From assembly GCA_934474225.1 (NCBI GenBank), contig CAKSLU010000025.1:1-25645 (forward strand): 25,645 nucleotides of DNA. Direction: 5' to 3'. Below the pieces are notes generated by a model, which saw nothing but the letters and a program-made list of their open reading frames with translations, was not told the origin of the DNA and ran no database searches. Below, piece by piece: positions 1-7,647 of this stretch. A program made the translations under genes and the position numbers. This DNA is from an uncultured Eubacteriales bacterium. Lineage in GTDB: Bacteria > Bacillota > Clostridia > Oscillospirales > CAG-272. The stretch's first letter is position 1, and each line of letters begins with the position of its first letter.

Positions 1-515
1 TGCGGCGCTATGAGACCATAGGCGCCGTCTTTCCGCTTGTAAACCACGCAGGTTTCCATACTTTGTGCATCCCGGAAAACGAAGAACATGTGACCGAGCA
101 GATTCATTTGCAGGATGGCTTCCTCCACCGACATGGGTTTGATGTGGAAGGACTTCGTGCGGATGAGAAACTCGGGTGCCTCGTCCAGCTCCGGCTCATC
201 CGCTGTATAGTCAAATGCATCGGCGCGGAGCAGCTTGGCGAGGCGCGTTTTGTTCTTGCGAATCTGACGGACGATGGCTTCAATCGCCTCGTCCAGCGAA
301 TTGTTGAAGGTGTCGCCCTCCACCTCACTGCGGAAATAGGTGCCGTTTGCATAGACGGTGATTTCCGCAATCTGCAAATTGCGCTTCTTCGAGTAGATGA
401 CATTGACTTCCGCGTTGTCATCGAAGAACTTCGCGAGCTTTGCGATCCGCTTTTCGGTGATGTTTCTGAGGTCGTTTCGGACGGTCATGTCGCGACCGCT
501 TATCGTAAGTTTCAT
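1..515 (-). CDS. hpf: Ribosome hibernation promoting factor, long form (partial, 3' end cut by window edge)
   Basis: The minus-strand frame from the ATG at 513-515 is open to the window edge (171 codons). It begins MKLTISGRDMTV, continues with a RaiA/S30AE-type domain (about residues 1-105, including FFDDNAEVNVIYSKK), and ends with the typical long-HPF C-terminal dimerisation segment (METCVVYKRKDGAYGLIAP). Only the last few residues should be missing. Proteins of this family bind the 30S subunit, and the long form dimerises 70S ribosomes into inactive 100S particles in stationary phase. The start is supported by AAAAGGGG about 9 nt upstream. A second, stronger purine-rich stretch (GGAAGGAGG, minus strand, about 552-560) lies too far upstream to serve this ATG and has no start codon at a usable distance. 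A TATACT hexamer (568-573, minus) could be a -10 box, but I see no good -35. Confidence 0.93.
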   Translation of the reverse strand, partial: MKLTISGRDMTVRNDLRNITEKRIAKLAKFFDDNAEVNVIYSKKRNLQIAEITVYANGTYFRSEVEGDTFNNSLDEAIEAIVRQIRKNKTRLAKLLRADAFDYTADEPELDEAPEFLIRTKSFHIKPMSVEEAILQMNLLGHMFFVFRDAQSMETCVVYKRKDGAYGLIAP

Positions 516-644
516 ACCGTGTACCCCTTTTGAAGATTTTTTATTTTGTTTTCCTCCTTCCGATTACAGTATACCTGAAAACACGGGAAAATACTATCGG
601 CAAAGCAGATGAATTTCATGCGTCGGAACTATGGAAAAAGCGAA

Positions 645-674
645 TTGACACGGAGCACAACTCTGTGCTATAAT
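645..674 (+). promoter_or_regulatory. Consensus sigma-A promoter with a palindrome in the spacer, pointing into a terminator
   Basis: TTGACA (645-650), an 18-nt spacer and TATAAT (669-674) lie on the plus strand. The spacer contains AGCACA-ACTC-TGTGCT (654-669), a 6-bp inverted repeat that could be an operator. The expected start near 681 is only about 8 nt before the hairpin terminator at 689-719. Both flanking genes are on the other strand, so no protein gene is served. Confidence 0.6.
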
Positions 675-688
675 AAATGTGTTGGGAC

Positions 689-719
689 AAAAAGCCGCCT
701 CGAAAGAGGCGGCTTTTTG
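689..719. terminator. Bidirectional intrinsic terminator downstream of asd
   Basis: GCCGCCTC-gaaa-GAGGCGGC forms a perfect 8-bp GC-rich stem with a tetraloop, preceded by A5 and followed by T5 on the plus strand. It can therefore terminate in both directions. On the minus strand it ends the asd transcript just after its stop codon at 730. Confidence 0.88.
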
Positions 720-729
720 TCGTTTGTAT

Positions 730-1821
730 TTATTTTTTGACGATATAGCCCTCGCGGTAGAGCAGCTCGGCGATGAGCACCGCGCCGCCTGCAGCGCCGC
801 GCAGCGTGTTGTGCGACAGCCCGACGAACTTATAGTCAAAGATGACATCCTCACGCAGTCTGCCTGCGGAGATGCCCATGCCGCCGTAGAGGTCGCGGTC
901 GAGCTTCGCCTGCGGGCGGTTGTCTTCTTCAAAATAAGTGATGAAGTGCTCGGGCGCGCTCGGCAGTCCGAGAGATTGCGGCTTGCCGGAGAAGGCGCGC
1001 CAGTCGGCGATGATCTGCTCCTTGGTCGGCTTGTTCTTGAACTTGACAAAGACAGCCGCCGTGTGCCCATCGGTGACGGGGACGCGGATGCACTGTGCGG
1101 AGAAGACGGGCGCGGATGCCTTGACGATTTTGCCGTTCTCCACCTTGCCCCAGATTTTCAGCGGCTCCTGTTCGCTCTTTTCTTCCTCGCCGCCGATGTA
1201 GGGGATGACATTGTCAATCATCTCGGGCCATTCGCGGAAGGTTTTGCCCGCGCCGGAAATCGCCTGATAAGTCGTGGCAATCACCTCGGTGATGCCGTAT
1301 TTCAACAGCGGCGTGAGCATGCCGACATAGCTCTGGATCGAGCAGTTCGGCTTGACGGCGATGAAGCCGTGCTTTGTGCCGAGACGCTTTCTCTGCGCCT
1401 CAATGACAGCAAGGTGCGCGTCGTTGATTTCCGGAATCACCATGGGGACATCGTCGGTCCAGCGGTTGGCAGAGTTGTTGGAGACGACCGGCGTCTCCGC
1501 CTTGGCATAGCGCTCTTCGAGCGCCTTGATTTCGTCCTTTTTCATGTTGACCGCGCAAAAGACAAAGTCGACCGACTTTGTAATCGTGTCAAAATCCGCG
1601 TCTGCGTCGTACACGCGCATGGTCTTATAGACATCGGGCAGCGGCTCTGCCATTTTCCATCTGCCTTCCACGGCGTCGGCATAGGTCTTGCCTGCCGAGG
1701 ATGCGCTTGCCGCAAGCACGGCAACCTCGAAATAGGGGTGATGTTCCAGCAGGGTCAGAAAACGCTGACCGACCATGCCCGTCGCGCCGATAACGCCGAC
1801 CTTGAGTTTCTCTTGATTCAT
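730..1821 (-). CDS. asd: Aspartate-semialdehyde dehydrogenase
   Basis: A 363-residue cytoplasmic enzyme that reduces aspartyl-4-phosphate to aspartate-4-semialdehyde with NADPH, the branch-point step towards lysine/diaminopimelate, threonine and methionine. The N-terminal Rossmann motif GVIGATGMVGQRF is at residues 9-21. The catalytic cysteine is Cys160 in KPNCSIQS, and the active-site histidine is likely His253 in VPVTDGHTAAV. The overall pattern resembles the archaeal/fungal-like branch of the family more than the E. coli type, and the length fits that branch. The ATG at 1819-1821 has GGAGG 7 nt upstream. The gene has its own sigma-A promoter (1873-1901) and its own terminator (689-719), so it looks monocistronic. 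No dapA or other lysine gene is adjacent. Confidence 0.96.
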   Translation of the reverse strand: MNQEKLKVGVIGATGMVGQRFLTLLEHHPYFEVAVLAASASSAGKTYADAVEGRWKMAEPLPDVYKTMRVYDADADFDTITKSVDFVFCAVNMKKDEIKALEERYAKAETPVVSNNSANRWTDDVPMVIPEINDAHLAVIEAQRKRLGTKHGFIAVKPNCSIQSYVGMLTPLLKYGITEVIATTYQAISGAGKTFREWPEMIDNVIPYIGGEEEKSEQEPLKIWGKVENGKIVKASAPVFSAQCIRVPVTDGHTAAVFVKFKNKPTKEQIIADWRAFSGKPQSLGLPSAPEHFITYFEEDNRPQAKLDRDLYGGMGISAGRLREDVIFDYKFVGLSHNTLRGAAGGAVLIAELLYREGYIVKK

Positions 1822-1872
1822 GGCTATACCTCCGGCGAAAAATATCGCGAATAATTGTAAGAATGATATTGC

Positions 1873-1901
1873 ATTATAGCATTATATTCGCACAAAGTCA
1901 A
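1873..1901 (-). promoter_or_regulatory. Sigma-A promoter of asd
   Basis: On the minus strand TTGACT (1896-1901), a 17-nt spacer and TATAAT (1873-1878) precede asd by about 50 nt. Confidence 0.8.
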
Positions 1902-1920
1902 TAAAATCACGGCAATTGCG

Positions 1921-1950
1921 GAATAATCTGCGCGTCTTTTGCCATACTGC
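1921..1950 (+). promoter_or_regulatory. Possible sigma-E-like promoter before the CmpB-like gene
   Basis: GAATAAT (1921-1927) matches 6 of 7 positions of the Bacillus sigma-E -35 consensus KMATATT. CATACTGC (1943-1950) matches 5 of 8 of the -10 consensus CATACAHT. The spacer is 15 nt. The -10 lies only about 20 nt before the start codon at 1972, so the leader would be short. I see no sigma-A promoter in the same interval. Confidence 0.35.
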
Positions 1951-1971
1951 AAGAGAAGGCAGGTGTTTCCG

Positions 1972-2415
1972 ATGAACAAACGGGAGCTTTTGACGGTATA
2001 CGCAATAGGTTCGGTTGGCTATCGCTTCATCGAGGTGCTGTGGCGCGGGTGGACGCACTGGACGATGGGCATCCTCGGCGGCGTATGTTTTCTTATTATG
2101 TATGTGACGGAGGCGGCGCATCGCCGCATGCGGCTTGCCCGCCGCGCACTGATCTCATCACTGTGTGTGACAACGGTTGAATTTTTTTCGGGGCTGCTCA
2201 TCAATCGCGTGTTTCGCCTCGGCGTGTGGGATTATTCCGGCATGCGCTTCAACCTTTGCGGGCAGATTTCGCTCGTCTACAGTATTCTCTGGTATTTCCT
2301 ATGTATACCCGCGCATCTTTTGTGCAGAATACTAAGGCGCCGCGTTTTCGGCGCATTGCCGACGGCAAAGCGGCACTTTACGAAAATTTTTGAAAGGCAG
2401 CCGAACATTCGGTAG
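1972..2415 (+). CDS. CmpB-like (PF06541 type) putative ABC-transporter membrane protein
   Basis: A 147-residue integral membrane protein. The segment GLLINRVFRLGVWDYSGM followed by NLCGQISLVYSILWYF is the recognisable core of the ABC_trans_CmpB family (putative ABC transporter type IV), common in Clostridia and without a well-established function. About four hydrophobic segments are visible (roughly residues 5-25, 30-48, 60-80 and 95-118), followed by a basic cytoplasmic tail rich in Arg and Lys. The frame opens upstream at 1939, but I chose the ATG at 1972 because AAGAGAAGGCAGG lies at ribosome-binding distance and the upstream extension is not hydrophobic or conserved-looking. No ATPase gene is next to it, so a transporter role is only a family name. 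The Q/N-rich gene follows after 9 nt and is probably co-transcribed. Confidence 0.8.
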   Translation: MNKRELLTVYAIGSVGYRFIEVLWRGWTHWTMGILGGVCFLIMYVTEAAHRRMRLARRALISSLCVTTVEFFSGLLINRVFRLGVWDYSGMRFNLCGQISLVYSILWYFLCIPAHLLCRILRRRVFGALPTAKRHFTKIFERQPNIR

Positions 2416-2424
2416 GAAAAAGTC

Positions 2425-2583
2425 ATGAACAATCAGAATCAGCAGAACCAGAACCGGAATCAGCAGAACCAGCAGAACCGGAACTGCAATCAGCAGAATC
2501 AGCAGAACCAGCAGAATCAGAACCGCAGCCAGCAGAACCAGCAGAATCAGAATCAGCAGAGACAGAACCACGAGGATTTCTGA
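2425..2583 (+). CDS. Small Gln/Asn-rich low-complexity protein
   Basis: A 52-residue frame from the ATG at 2425 to the TGA at 2581-2583. It is composed almost entirely of Gln and Asn with a few Arg, one Cys and one Ser, and ends in HEDF. It is built from degenerate repeats of QNQQNQ type, encoded by near-identical CAG-CAG-AAC/AAT codons. TAGGAAAAA upstream can serve as ribosome binding site, the start is 9 nt after the CmpB-like gene, and a strong terminator follows within 25 nt, so the frame fits a two-gene unit exactly. I do not recognise a family. Small N/Q-rich proteins occur in clostridial genomes, and gamma-type SASPs are Q/N-rich too, but this one lacks their repeat motif. A structural spore-layer or aggregation-prone protein is conceivable and unproven. 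Confidence 0.65.
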   Translation: MNNQNQQNQNRNQQNQQNRNCNQQNQQNQQNQNRSQQNQQNQNQQRQNHEDF

Positions 2584-2605
2584 AAAAAGCGGAAAAATTT
2601 TTCCC

Positions 2606-2637
2606 GGCAGAGAGGCAACTCTCTGCCACTTTTTTAT
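2606..2637 (+). terminator. Intrinsic terminator after the Q/N-rich gene
   Basis: GGCAGAGAG-gcaa-CTCTCTGCC is a perfect 9-bp stem with a GCAA tetraloop, followed by AC and T6. The T tract abuts the -35 box of the next promoter. Confidence 0.9.
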
Positions 2638-2665
2638 TGCTAAATCCGTCGAACTATAGTATAAT
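2637..2665 (+). promoter_or_regulatory. Sigma-A promoter of the pcrA-radA unit
   Basis: TTGCTA (2637-2642), a 17-nt spacer and TATAAT (2660-2665). The expected start near 2672 gives a leader of about 37 nt before the GTG start of pcrA. Confidence 0.7.
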
Positions 2666-2708
2666 AGATATACTTTAGTTTTGAAAGGGCGGTCGCACGA
2701 CCGGGTCT

Positions 2709-5084
2709 GTGAAATTGATTCTGCAACCAACGGCATACAACGCGCAGAAAAAGGCGCTTTTCGATACGTATTACAATAAACTGAATGACATGCAGCGCGA
2801 GGCGGTCTGCACCGTGAAGGGACCGCTGCTCGTCCTCGCGGGCGCGGGGAGCGGCAAGACGACCGTGCTGGTGCAGCGCATCGTCCATATCCTGCGCTAT
2901 GGGCTTGCCTGCGAGCCTGTCACCGAGCCGCGCGAGGTGCCGGACGACTTTGCCGATGCCTGCAATGCGGCGGCAGCGGGCGACCGCGCGGCGCTCGGCG
3001 GTTTTCTCATGCGCTTTGCCGAGGGCGTCTGCCCGCCGTGGGCGGTGCTGGCGATCACCTTCACCAACAAGGCGGCGCGCGAAATCAAGGAGCGCCTTGC
3101 CAAAGCGCTTGACGACGCGACGGCGGCGGACGCCGTGTGGGCAGGAACCTTCCACTCGGTCTGCATACGCATTCTGCGCAGCCATATCGGGCTGCTTGGC
3201 TACAAGTCCGGCTTCTCCATCTATGACACGGACGACCAGAAAAAGCTGATTGTCCGCTGCATGAAGGATTTGAACCTCGACGACAAGAAGTTTCCGCCGA
3301 AGAGCATGCTGAATCTGATTGGCAGAGCCAAAGACAAGCTCATGACGCCCGCGGATATGCAGGCGGAAAACACGGCGGACTATCTCTGGTCGGTAGCGGC
3401 AAAGGTCTACGCGCGCTATCAGGAGGAGCTGGCGCGGGCAAACGCGCTGGACTTTGACGACATCATCATGCTCACGGTGCGCCTCCTCGAGGAGAACCCC
3501 GACATTCTGGACTACTATCAGCACAAGTTCAAGTACGTCTGCGTGGACGAGTATCAGGACACCAACTTTGCGCAATTCCGCCTCACGGAGCTGCTGGCAG
3601 GGCATTGGCGCAACATCATGGTCGTCGGCGATGATGACCAGAGTATCTACAAGTTCCGCGGTGCGACGATTGAGAATATCCTGAACTTCGACCGCACCTA
3701 CCCGGATGCCAAGGTCATTAAGCTCGAGCAGAACTACCGCTCGACGAAAAACATTCTCGATGCCGCAAACGCGGTCATCGGGCACAACTTCGGCCGTAAG
3801 GGAAAGACGCTGTGGACGGCGGGCGACACCGGCAGCAAGATTACGGTGACGGTGGCAAACAATGCAAACGATGAGGCGCGGCTGATTGTCAACAAGGTGA
3901 TGGAGCTTGTCCGCGCGGGGCGGCACTACGGCGACTTTGCCATCCTCTATCGCATGAATGCGCAGGCGCAGGCGCTCGAGACGGCGTTTGCCAAGAGCGG
4001 TCTGCCGTATCGCGTGCTCGGCGGCATGCGCTTCTACGACCGCAAGGAAGTGAGGGATGTGCTTGCCTATCTGTTTCTCATCTCCAATCATGACGACGAC
4101 CAGCGGCTGCTCCGCATTGTCAACGAGCCGCGCCGCAAAATCGGCGCGGCGACGCTGGAGGCGGTTGCCGAAATTGCCAAGGAGCAGGAATGCTCCGCCT
4201 ATGCGGTCATGCAGCATGCGGCGCAGTATACCGCGCTGGAAAAATCGGCGGGCAAGCTGCTCGCCTTCTGCGATTTGATTGAGGAGCTGACGGCGCTTGC
4301 CGCGACAATGGAGCTGTCCAAATTTGTCGAGCGCGTTCTGCTTGCCACGGGATACCGGCAGATGCTGGTCGATGCCGGCACGGAGGCGGAGGACCGCCTG
4401 AACAATGTCGAGCAGCTGGTCTCCGTCGCGGCGGACTACGAGTCCCGCGCGGAGGAGGCGACGCTGGTCGGGTTCCTCGAGGAAATCTCGCTGGTCGCCG
4501 ATGTGGACAAGTATGATGCCGATGCGGATGCGGTCGTGATGATGACCATCCATTCGGCAAAGGGACTGGAGTTTCCGGTTGTGTTCTTACCCGGCATGGA
4601 AGACGGCATTTTCCCCGGCATGCAGTCTATCTCGGACGCCTCCGAGATGGAGGAGGAACGTCGCCTTGCCTATGTGGCGATCACGCGCGCCAAGGAAGAG
4701 TTGTATATTTTCCGCGCGCGGGAACGCATCACCTACGGCAAAACGCAGTATAATCCGGAGTCGCAGTTCTTAAAGGAGATTCCCGAATCTCTCCGTGTGA
4801 CGGTCGGGGAGCGGAGGCCGGGTACGGCGCCCGCGCCGCGCACCGCGCATAAGCCGACCTTCGGCGGTGACAGCTATGCGACAAAATACGGCGGCATCCC
4901 GAAGAAGACCGCCGCGCCGACCGTGCTGCTTTCGGCGGGCGACCGCGTGCGCCATCCGATGTTTGGCGAAGGACTGATTCTCTCGGCAAACAAAATGGGC
5001 GCAGACACGCTCTACGAGGTCGCGTTTGACACGGTGGGCACAAAAAAGCTGATGGCGACCTTCGCCAAGCTGACGAAAATCTGA
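2709..5084 (+). CDS. pcrA: UvrD/PcrA-family superfamily 1 DNA helicase
   Basis: A 791-residue 3'-5' ATP-dependent DNA helicase of the UvrD/Rep/PcrA group, used in excision repair, clearing of RecA filaments and replication-transcription conflicts. All SF1A motifs are present: Walker A AGAGSGKTT (Lys50), Ia AITFTNKAA (about 115-123), II VDEYQDTN (about 279-286), III GDDDQSIYKFRGA, IV LEQNYRST, V TIHSAKGLEFPVVFLPGMEDGIFP-like, and VI EEERRLAYVAITRAKEEL. The C-terminal segment GDRVRHPMFGEGLI resembles the PcrA tail that contacts RNA polymerase. A segment of roughly 38 residues (about 66-108) between motifs I and Ia is extra compared with Bacillus PcrA and accounts for much of the added length. 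The start is a GTG at 2709 without a close Shine-Dalgarno; an in-frame TGA at 2682-2684 rules out a longer protein. It heads an apparent operon with radA 46 nt downstream. Confidence 0.95.
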   Translation: MKLILQPTAYNAQKKALFDTYYNKLNDMQREAVCTVKGPLLVLAGAGSGKTTVLVQRIVHILRYGLACEPVTEPREVPDDFADACNAAAAGDRAALGGFLMRFAEGVCPPWAVLAITFTNKAAREIKERLAKALDDATAADAVWAGTFHSVCIRILRSHIGLLGYKSGFSIYDTDDQKKLIVRCMKDLNLDDKKFPPKSMLNLIGRAKDKLMTPADMQAENTADYLWSVAAKVYARYQEELARANALDFDDIIMLTVRLLEENPDILDYYQHKFKYVCVDEYQDTNFAQFRLTELLAGHWRNIMVVGDDDQSIYKFRGATIENILNFDRTYPDAKVIKLEQNYRSTKNILDAANAVIGHNFGRKGKTLWTAGDTGSKITVTVANNANDEARLIVNKVMELVRAGRHYGDFAILYRMNAQAQALETAFAKSGLPYRVLGGMRFYDRKEVRDVLAYLFLISNHDDDQRLLRIVNEPRRKIGAATLEAVAEIAKEQECSAYAVMQHAAQYTALEKSAGKLLAFCDLIEELTALAATMELSKFVERVLLATGYRQMLVDAGTEAEDRLNNVEQLVSVAADYESRAEEATLVGFLEEISLVADVDKYDADADAVVMMTIHSAKGLEFPVVFLPGMEDGIFPGMQSISDASEMEEERRLAYVAITRAKEELYIFRARERITYGKTQYNPESQFLKEIPESLRVTVGERRPGTAPAPRTAHKPTFGGDSYATKYGGIPKKTAAPTVLLSAGDRVRHPMFGEGLILSANKMGADTLYEVAFDTVGTKKLMATFAKLTKI

Positions 5085-5130
5085 AACAGGGAACCGAAAA
5101 AAGCGATAGATACATATAGGGGGCAAACCG

Positions 5131-6513
5131 ATGAAAACGCCGAAGACTGCGTTTGTATGCTCGGAATGTGAATACCGTTCGCTCAAATGGATGGGGCGCT
5201 GCCCGTCCTGCGGGGCGTGGAATACATTGGAGGAGACACTCATAGAGCCGGAGACGCCGACGACGGTCAAGGTGACGGCGGCGGCAGGCGGCGCGGCAAA
5301 CAAGCCCGTACTGCTCGATGACTACGACATGCCGGATTATATGCGGTTTGAGACCGGGTACCGCGAGCTTGACCGCGTTCTCGGCGGCGGGCTTGTGTAC
5401 GGCTCGGTCGTGCTGCTCAGCGGCGAGCCCGGCATCGGCAAGTCCACTTTGCTGATGCAGATCTCCGGCGTGCTGGGGCAAAACAAAAAGGTGCTGTATG
5501 TGTCCGGCGAGGAATCCTGCGGGCAGCTTAAATTGCGCGCGGGGCGGCTCGGCGTGCACTCGGACAAACTCTATCTGCTGACCGAGACGAATATGGACGC
5601 CATTCTCGCCCGCTGCGACGAGCTGAAGCCGGATGTACTGATTGTGGACTCGATTCAGACGGTCAGCACCGACCGCTACACCAGCGCCCCCGGCAGCATC
5701 ACGCAGGTGCGCGAATGCGCGCTTGCCTGCATCACCAAGGCGAAAAACGAGGGGCTGTCCGTGATTCTGGTCGGTCATGTCAACAAGGAAGGCGGCATCT
5801 CGGGGCCGAAGATGCTCGAACATATGGTGGATGCCGTGTTCTGCTTTGAGGGTGAACGCAGGCAGTCCTACCGCATCATCCGCGCCATCAAAAACCGCTT
5901 CGGCTCGACAAATGAAATCGGCGTTTTTGAAATGACCGACGCGGGTCTTGAGCAGGTGGACAATCCGTCCGAGACGCTGATGTCGGATCGCCCGCGCGGC
6001 GTTTCCGGCGCATGTGCCGTCTGTGTTATGGAGGGGACGCGCCCGCTGATTGCAGAGGTGCAGGCGCTCGTCACGCAAACGGCGTTTGCCGTGCCGCGCC
6101 GCACCGCCAATGGCATCGACTACAACCGCATGTGCCTGATTATTGCGGTGCTGGAAAAGCGGCTCGGGCTGAAATTTTATCAGAACGACGTTTACCTCAA
6201 TGTCACGGGCGGATTGCGGCTGGACGAGCCGTCTGCCGACCTCGGCATTGCGCTGGCGCTGATTTCCGGCATTACCGACCGCGTGCTGCCGGACGATTTG
6301 ATTGCCGTCGGTGAAATCGGGCTTGCGGGCGAGTGTCGCGCGGTTTCCCACTTTGATTACCGCGTCAAGGAGGCGGCGCGCCTCGGATTTGGCAAAATCA
6401 TCTGTCCGCAGAAGAATGAGAAAAAGCTGACCGCAAAAACTACGGCAGCGCTATGCGGCGTTTCAACCCTGTACGATACACTGAAGCTCTTGAACAAGCA
6501 AACAAAGGAGTAA
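5131..6513 (+). CDS. radA: DNA repair protein RadA
   Basis: A 460-residue branch-migration ATPase/helicase of the RecA fold that helps RecA process recombination intermediates. The N-terminal zinc ribbon is seen as Cys10, Cys13, Cys24 and Cys27 (CSEC...CPSC). The Walker A GEPGIGKST is at about 98-106, the Walker B-type segment is VLIVDSIQT, and the RadA-specific KNRFG motif is near residue 254. The last third is the Lon-protease-like domain (from about YNRMCLIIAVLEKRLG, including GGLRLDEPSADLGIALAL), which acts as a scaffold rather than a protease. Length and order match the family. AGGGGG lies about 8 nt before the ATG. The stop codon overlaps the leader of the next gene, whose ribosome binding site AAAGGAG sits in the last radA codons, so translation is likely coupled. 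Confidence 0.97.
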   Translation: MKTPKTAFVCSECEYRSLKWMGRCPSCGAWNTLEETLIEPETPTTVKVTAAAGGAANKPVLLDDYDMPDYMRFETGYRELDRVLGGGLVYGSVVLLSGEPGIGKSTLLMQISGVLGQNKKVLYVSGEESCGQLKLRAGRLGVHSDKLYLLTETNMDAILARCDELKPDVLIVDSIQTVSTDRYTSAPGSITQVRECALACITKAKNEGLSVILVGHVNKEGGISGPKMLEHMVDAVFCFEGERRQSYRIIRAIKNRFGSTNEIGVFEMTDAGLEQVDNPSETLMSDRPRGVSGACAVCVMEGTRPLIAEVQALVTQTAFAVPRRTANGIDYNRMCLIIAVLEKRLGLKFYQNDVYLNVTGGLRLDEPSADLGIALALISGITDRVLPDDLIAVGEIGLAGECRAVSHFDYRVKEAARLGFGKIICPQKNEKKLTAKTTAALCGVSTLYDTLKLLNKQTKE

Positions 6514-6516
6514 ATT

Positions 6517-7629
6517 ATGGAGCCAATGGACATTCGGCGCGTAACCGTCGTCCTGCCGTCCTACAATCCGGATGAAAAACTGCAAAAAACGGTTGCATCC
6601 CTATTGGCAGTCGGCTTTACCGACCTTGTTCTGGTCAACGACGGCAGCCGCGCGGATACGGAGCAGTTTTTCCCGGCAGAAGACGAGCACATCACGGTGC
6701 TGCGGCACGCCGTCAACCGCGGCAAGGGCGCCGCGCTGAAAACCGCGTTTCAATATGTACTCGACAATCGCCCGGATTCGGCAGGCGTGGTCACGGTGGA
6801 CGGCGACGGACAGCATCGCGCCGAGGATGTGCGGCGCTGCGCCGAGGCGATGGCGGCGGACGGCGAAAAAATCATTTTCGGCTGCCGCGACTTTTCACTG
6901 CCGCATGTGCCGCGCCGCAGCCGCATGGGCAACCGCATCACTTCCGCCGTTTTCCGCCTTTTCTGCGGACTGCGGCTGTCGGATACGCAGACGGGGCTGC
7001 GCGCCATCCCGAAAAAGCTGCTCCCGCTCATGCTCACCGTGCCGGGCGACCGCTTTGAGTACGAGACCAATATGCTGCACGAGATGCAGGCGCACGGCAT
7101 CGGGCTTGCCGAGGTCAAAATTGATACGGTTTACATAGAAGAGAATAAAACTTCACATTTCCGTCCGTTTCGGGATTCGGTGCGGGTGTATTCGCGTTTT
7201 CTGTTGTTCATTGCATCGTCGCTTGCGTCGTTTCTCTTAGACGCGCTGCTTGTGTTCCTGTTTCTGACGCTTGCGGAAAAGCTGTTTTCCGTGCATTTTG
7301 AGAGCGAGGGGACAGCCGCTGTCGCGGCGACTGCCGCCTGCAAGGCGTGCGCGCGCATTGTGTCCGCATTGTTCAACTTTACGCTGAATCGGAAGAAGGT
7401 TTTCGGCGCGGCGGGGAATACAAAACGTTCAATGCTTCGCTATTTTGTCCTCGCCGTGGGCATACTGTTGGTTTCATCCGGCGCGACTGCCTTTGGCAAG
7501 TTGCTGTTCGGGCTTGACAGCACCTGGCAGATCACGCTGCTCGGCGTAGTCGTGGACTGCGTGCTGTTCATCGCCAGCTTCCGCATTCAGCAGGCGTGGG
7601 TGTTCAAAAAAGAAGTCGAAAGACAATAA
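6517..7629 (+). CDS. Family 2 glycosyltransferase fused to a GtrA-like membrane domain
   Basis: A 370-residue two-domain protein. Residues about 8-215 form a GT-A glycosyltransferase of family 2: VVLPSYNPDEKLQKTV at the start, LVNDGSRAD (nucleotide-sugar binding), a metal-binding motif VDGDGQH near 94-100, and DTQTGLRAI. This resembles the dolichyl/undecaprenyl-phosphate sugar transferase subgroup. Residues about 225-365 carry four hydrophobic segments of the GtrA type (including FNFTLNRKKVF and RIQQAWVFKK), a family linked to flipping of lipid-linked sugars. A single-chain GT2-GtrA protein suggests that a sugar is loaded on undecaprenyl phosphate and moved across the membrane to decorate the cell envelope. 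The substrate is unknown. It starts 3 nt after the radA stop and is followed 18 nt later by the glycosidase gene. Confidence 0.9.
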   Translation: MEPMDIRRVTVVLPSYNPDEKLQKTVASLLAVGFTDLVLVNDGSRADTEQFFPAEDEHITVLRHAVNRGKGAALKTAFQYVLDNRPDSAGVVTVDGDGQHRAEDVRRCAEAMAADGEKIIFGCRDFSLPHVPRRSRMGNRITSAVFRLFCGLRLSDTQTGLRAIPKKLLPLMLTVPGDRFEYETNMLHEMQAHGIGLAEVKIDTVYIEENKTSHFRPFRDSVRVYSRFLLFIASSLASFLLDALLVFLFLTLAEKLFSVHFESEGTAAVAATAACKACARIVSALFNFTLNRKKVFGAAGNTKRSMLRYFVLAVGILLVSSGATAFGKLLFGLDSTWQITLLGVVVDCVLFIASFRIQQAWVFKKEVERQ

Positions 7630-7647
7630 TCGCAGAGGATTTTACAG

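Noticed and set aside
541..600. Possible hpf promoter with -10 TATACT at 568-573
   Set aside because: No -35 of the sigma-A, sigma-B or sigma-H type at the right distance, so it is not reported as a feature.
679..1854. A 391-codon plus-strand frame opposite asd
   Set aside because: It is fully antisense to a clearly conserved enzyme, has no family resemblance and is a by-product of codon bias.
2640..4553. A 637-codon minus-strand frame opposite pcrA
   Set aside because: Length is striking, but pcrA motifs are all on the plus strand and the antisense product is Arg/His-rich with no recognisable domain. GC-biased third positions keep this frame open.
4729..6351. A 540-codon minus-strand frame opposite radA
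   Set aside because: Same reason: it is antisense to a conserved gene, with no ribosome binding site or domain.
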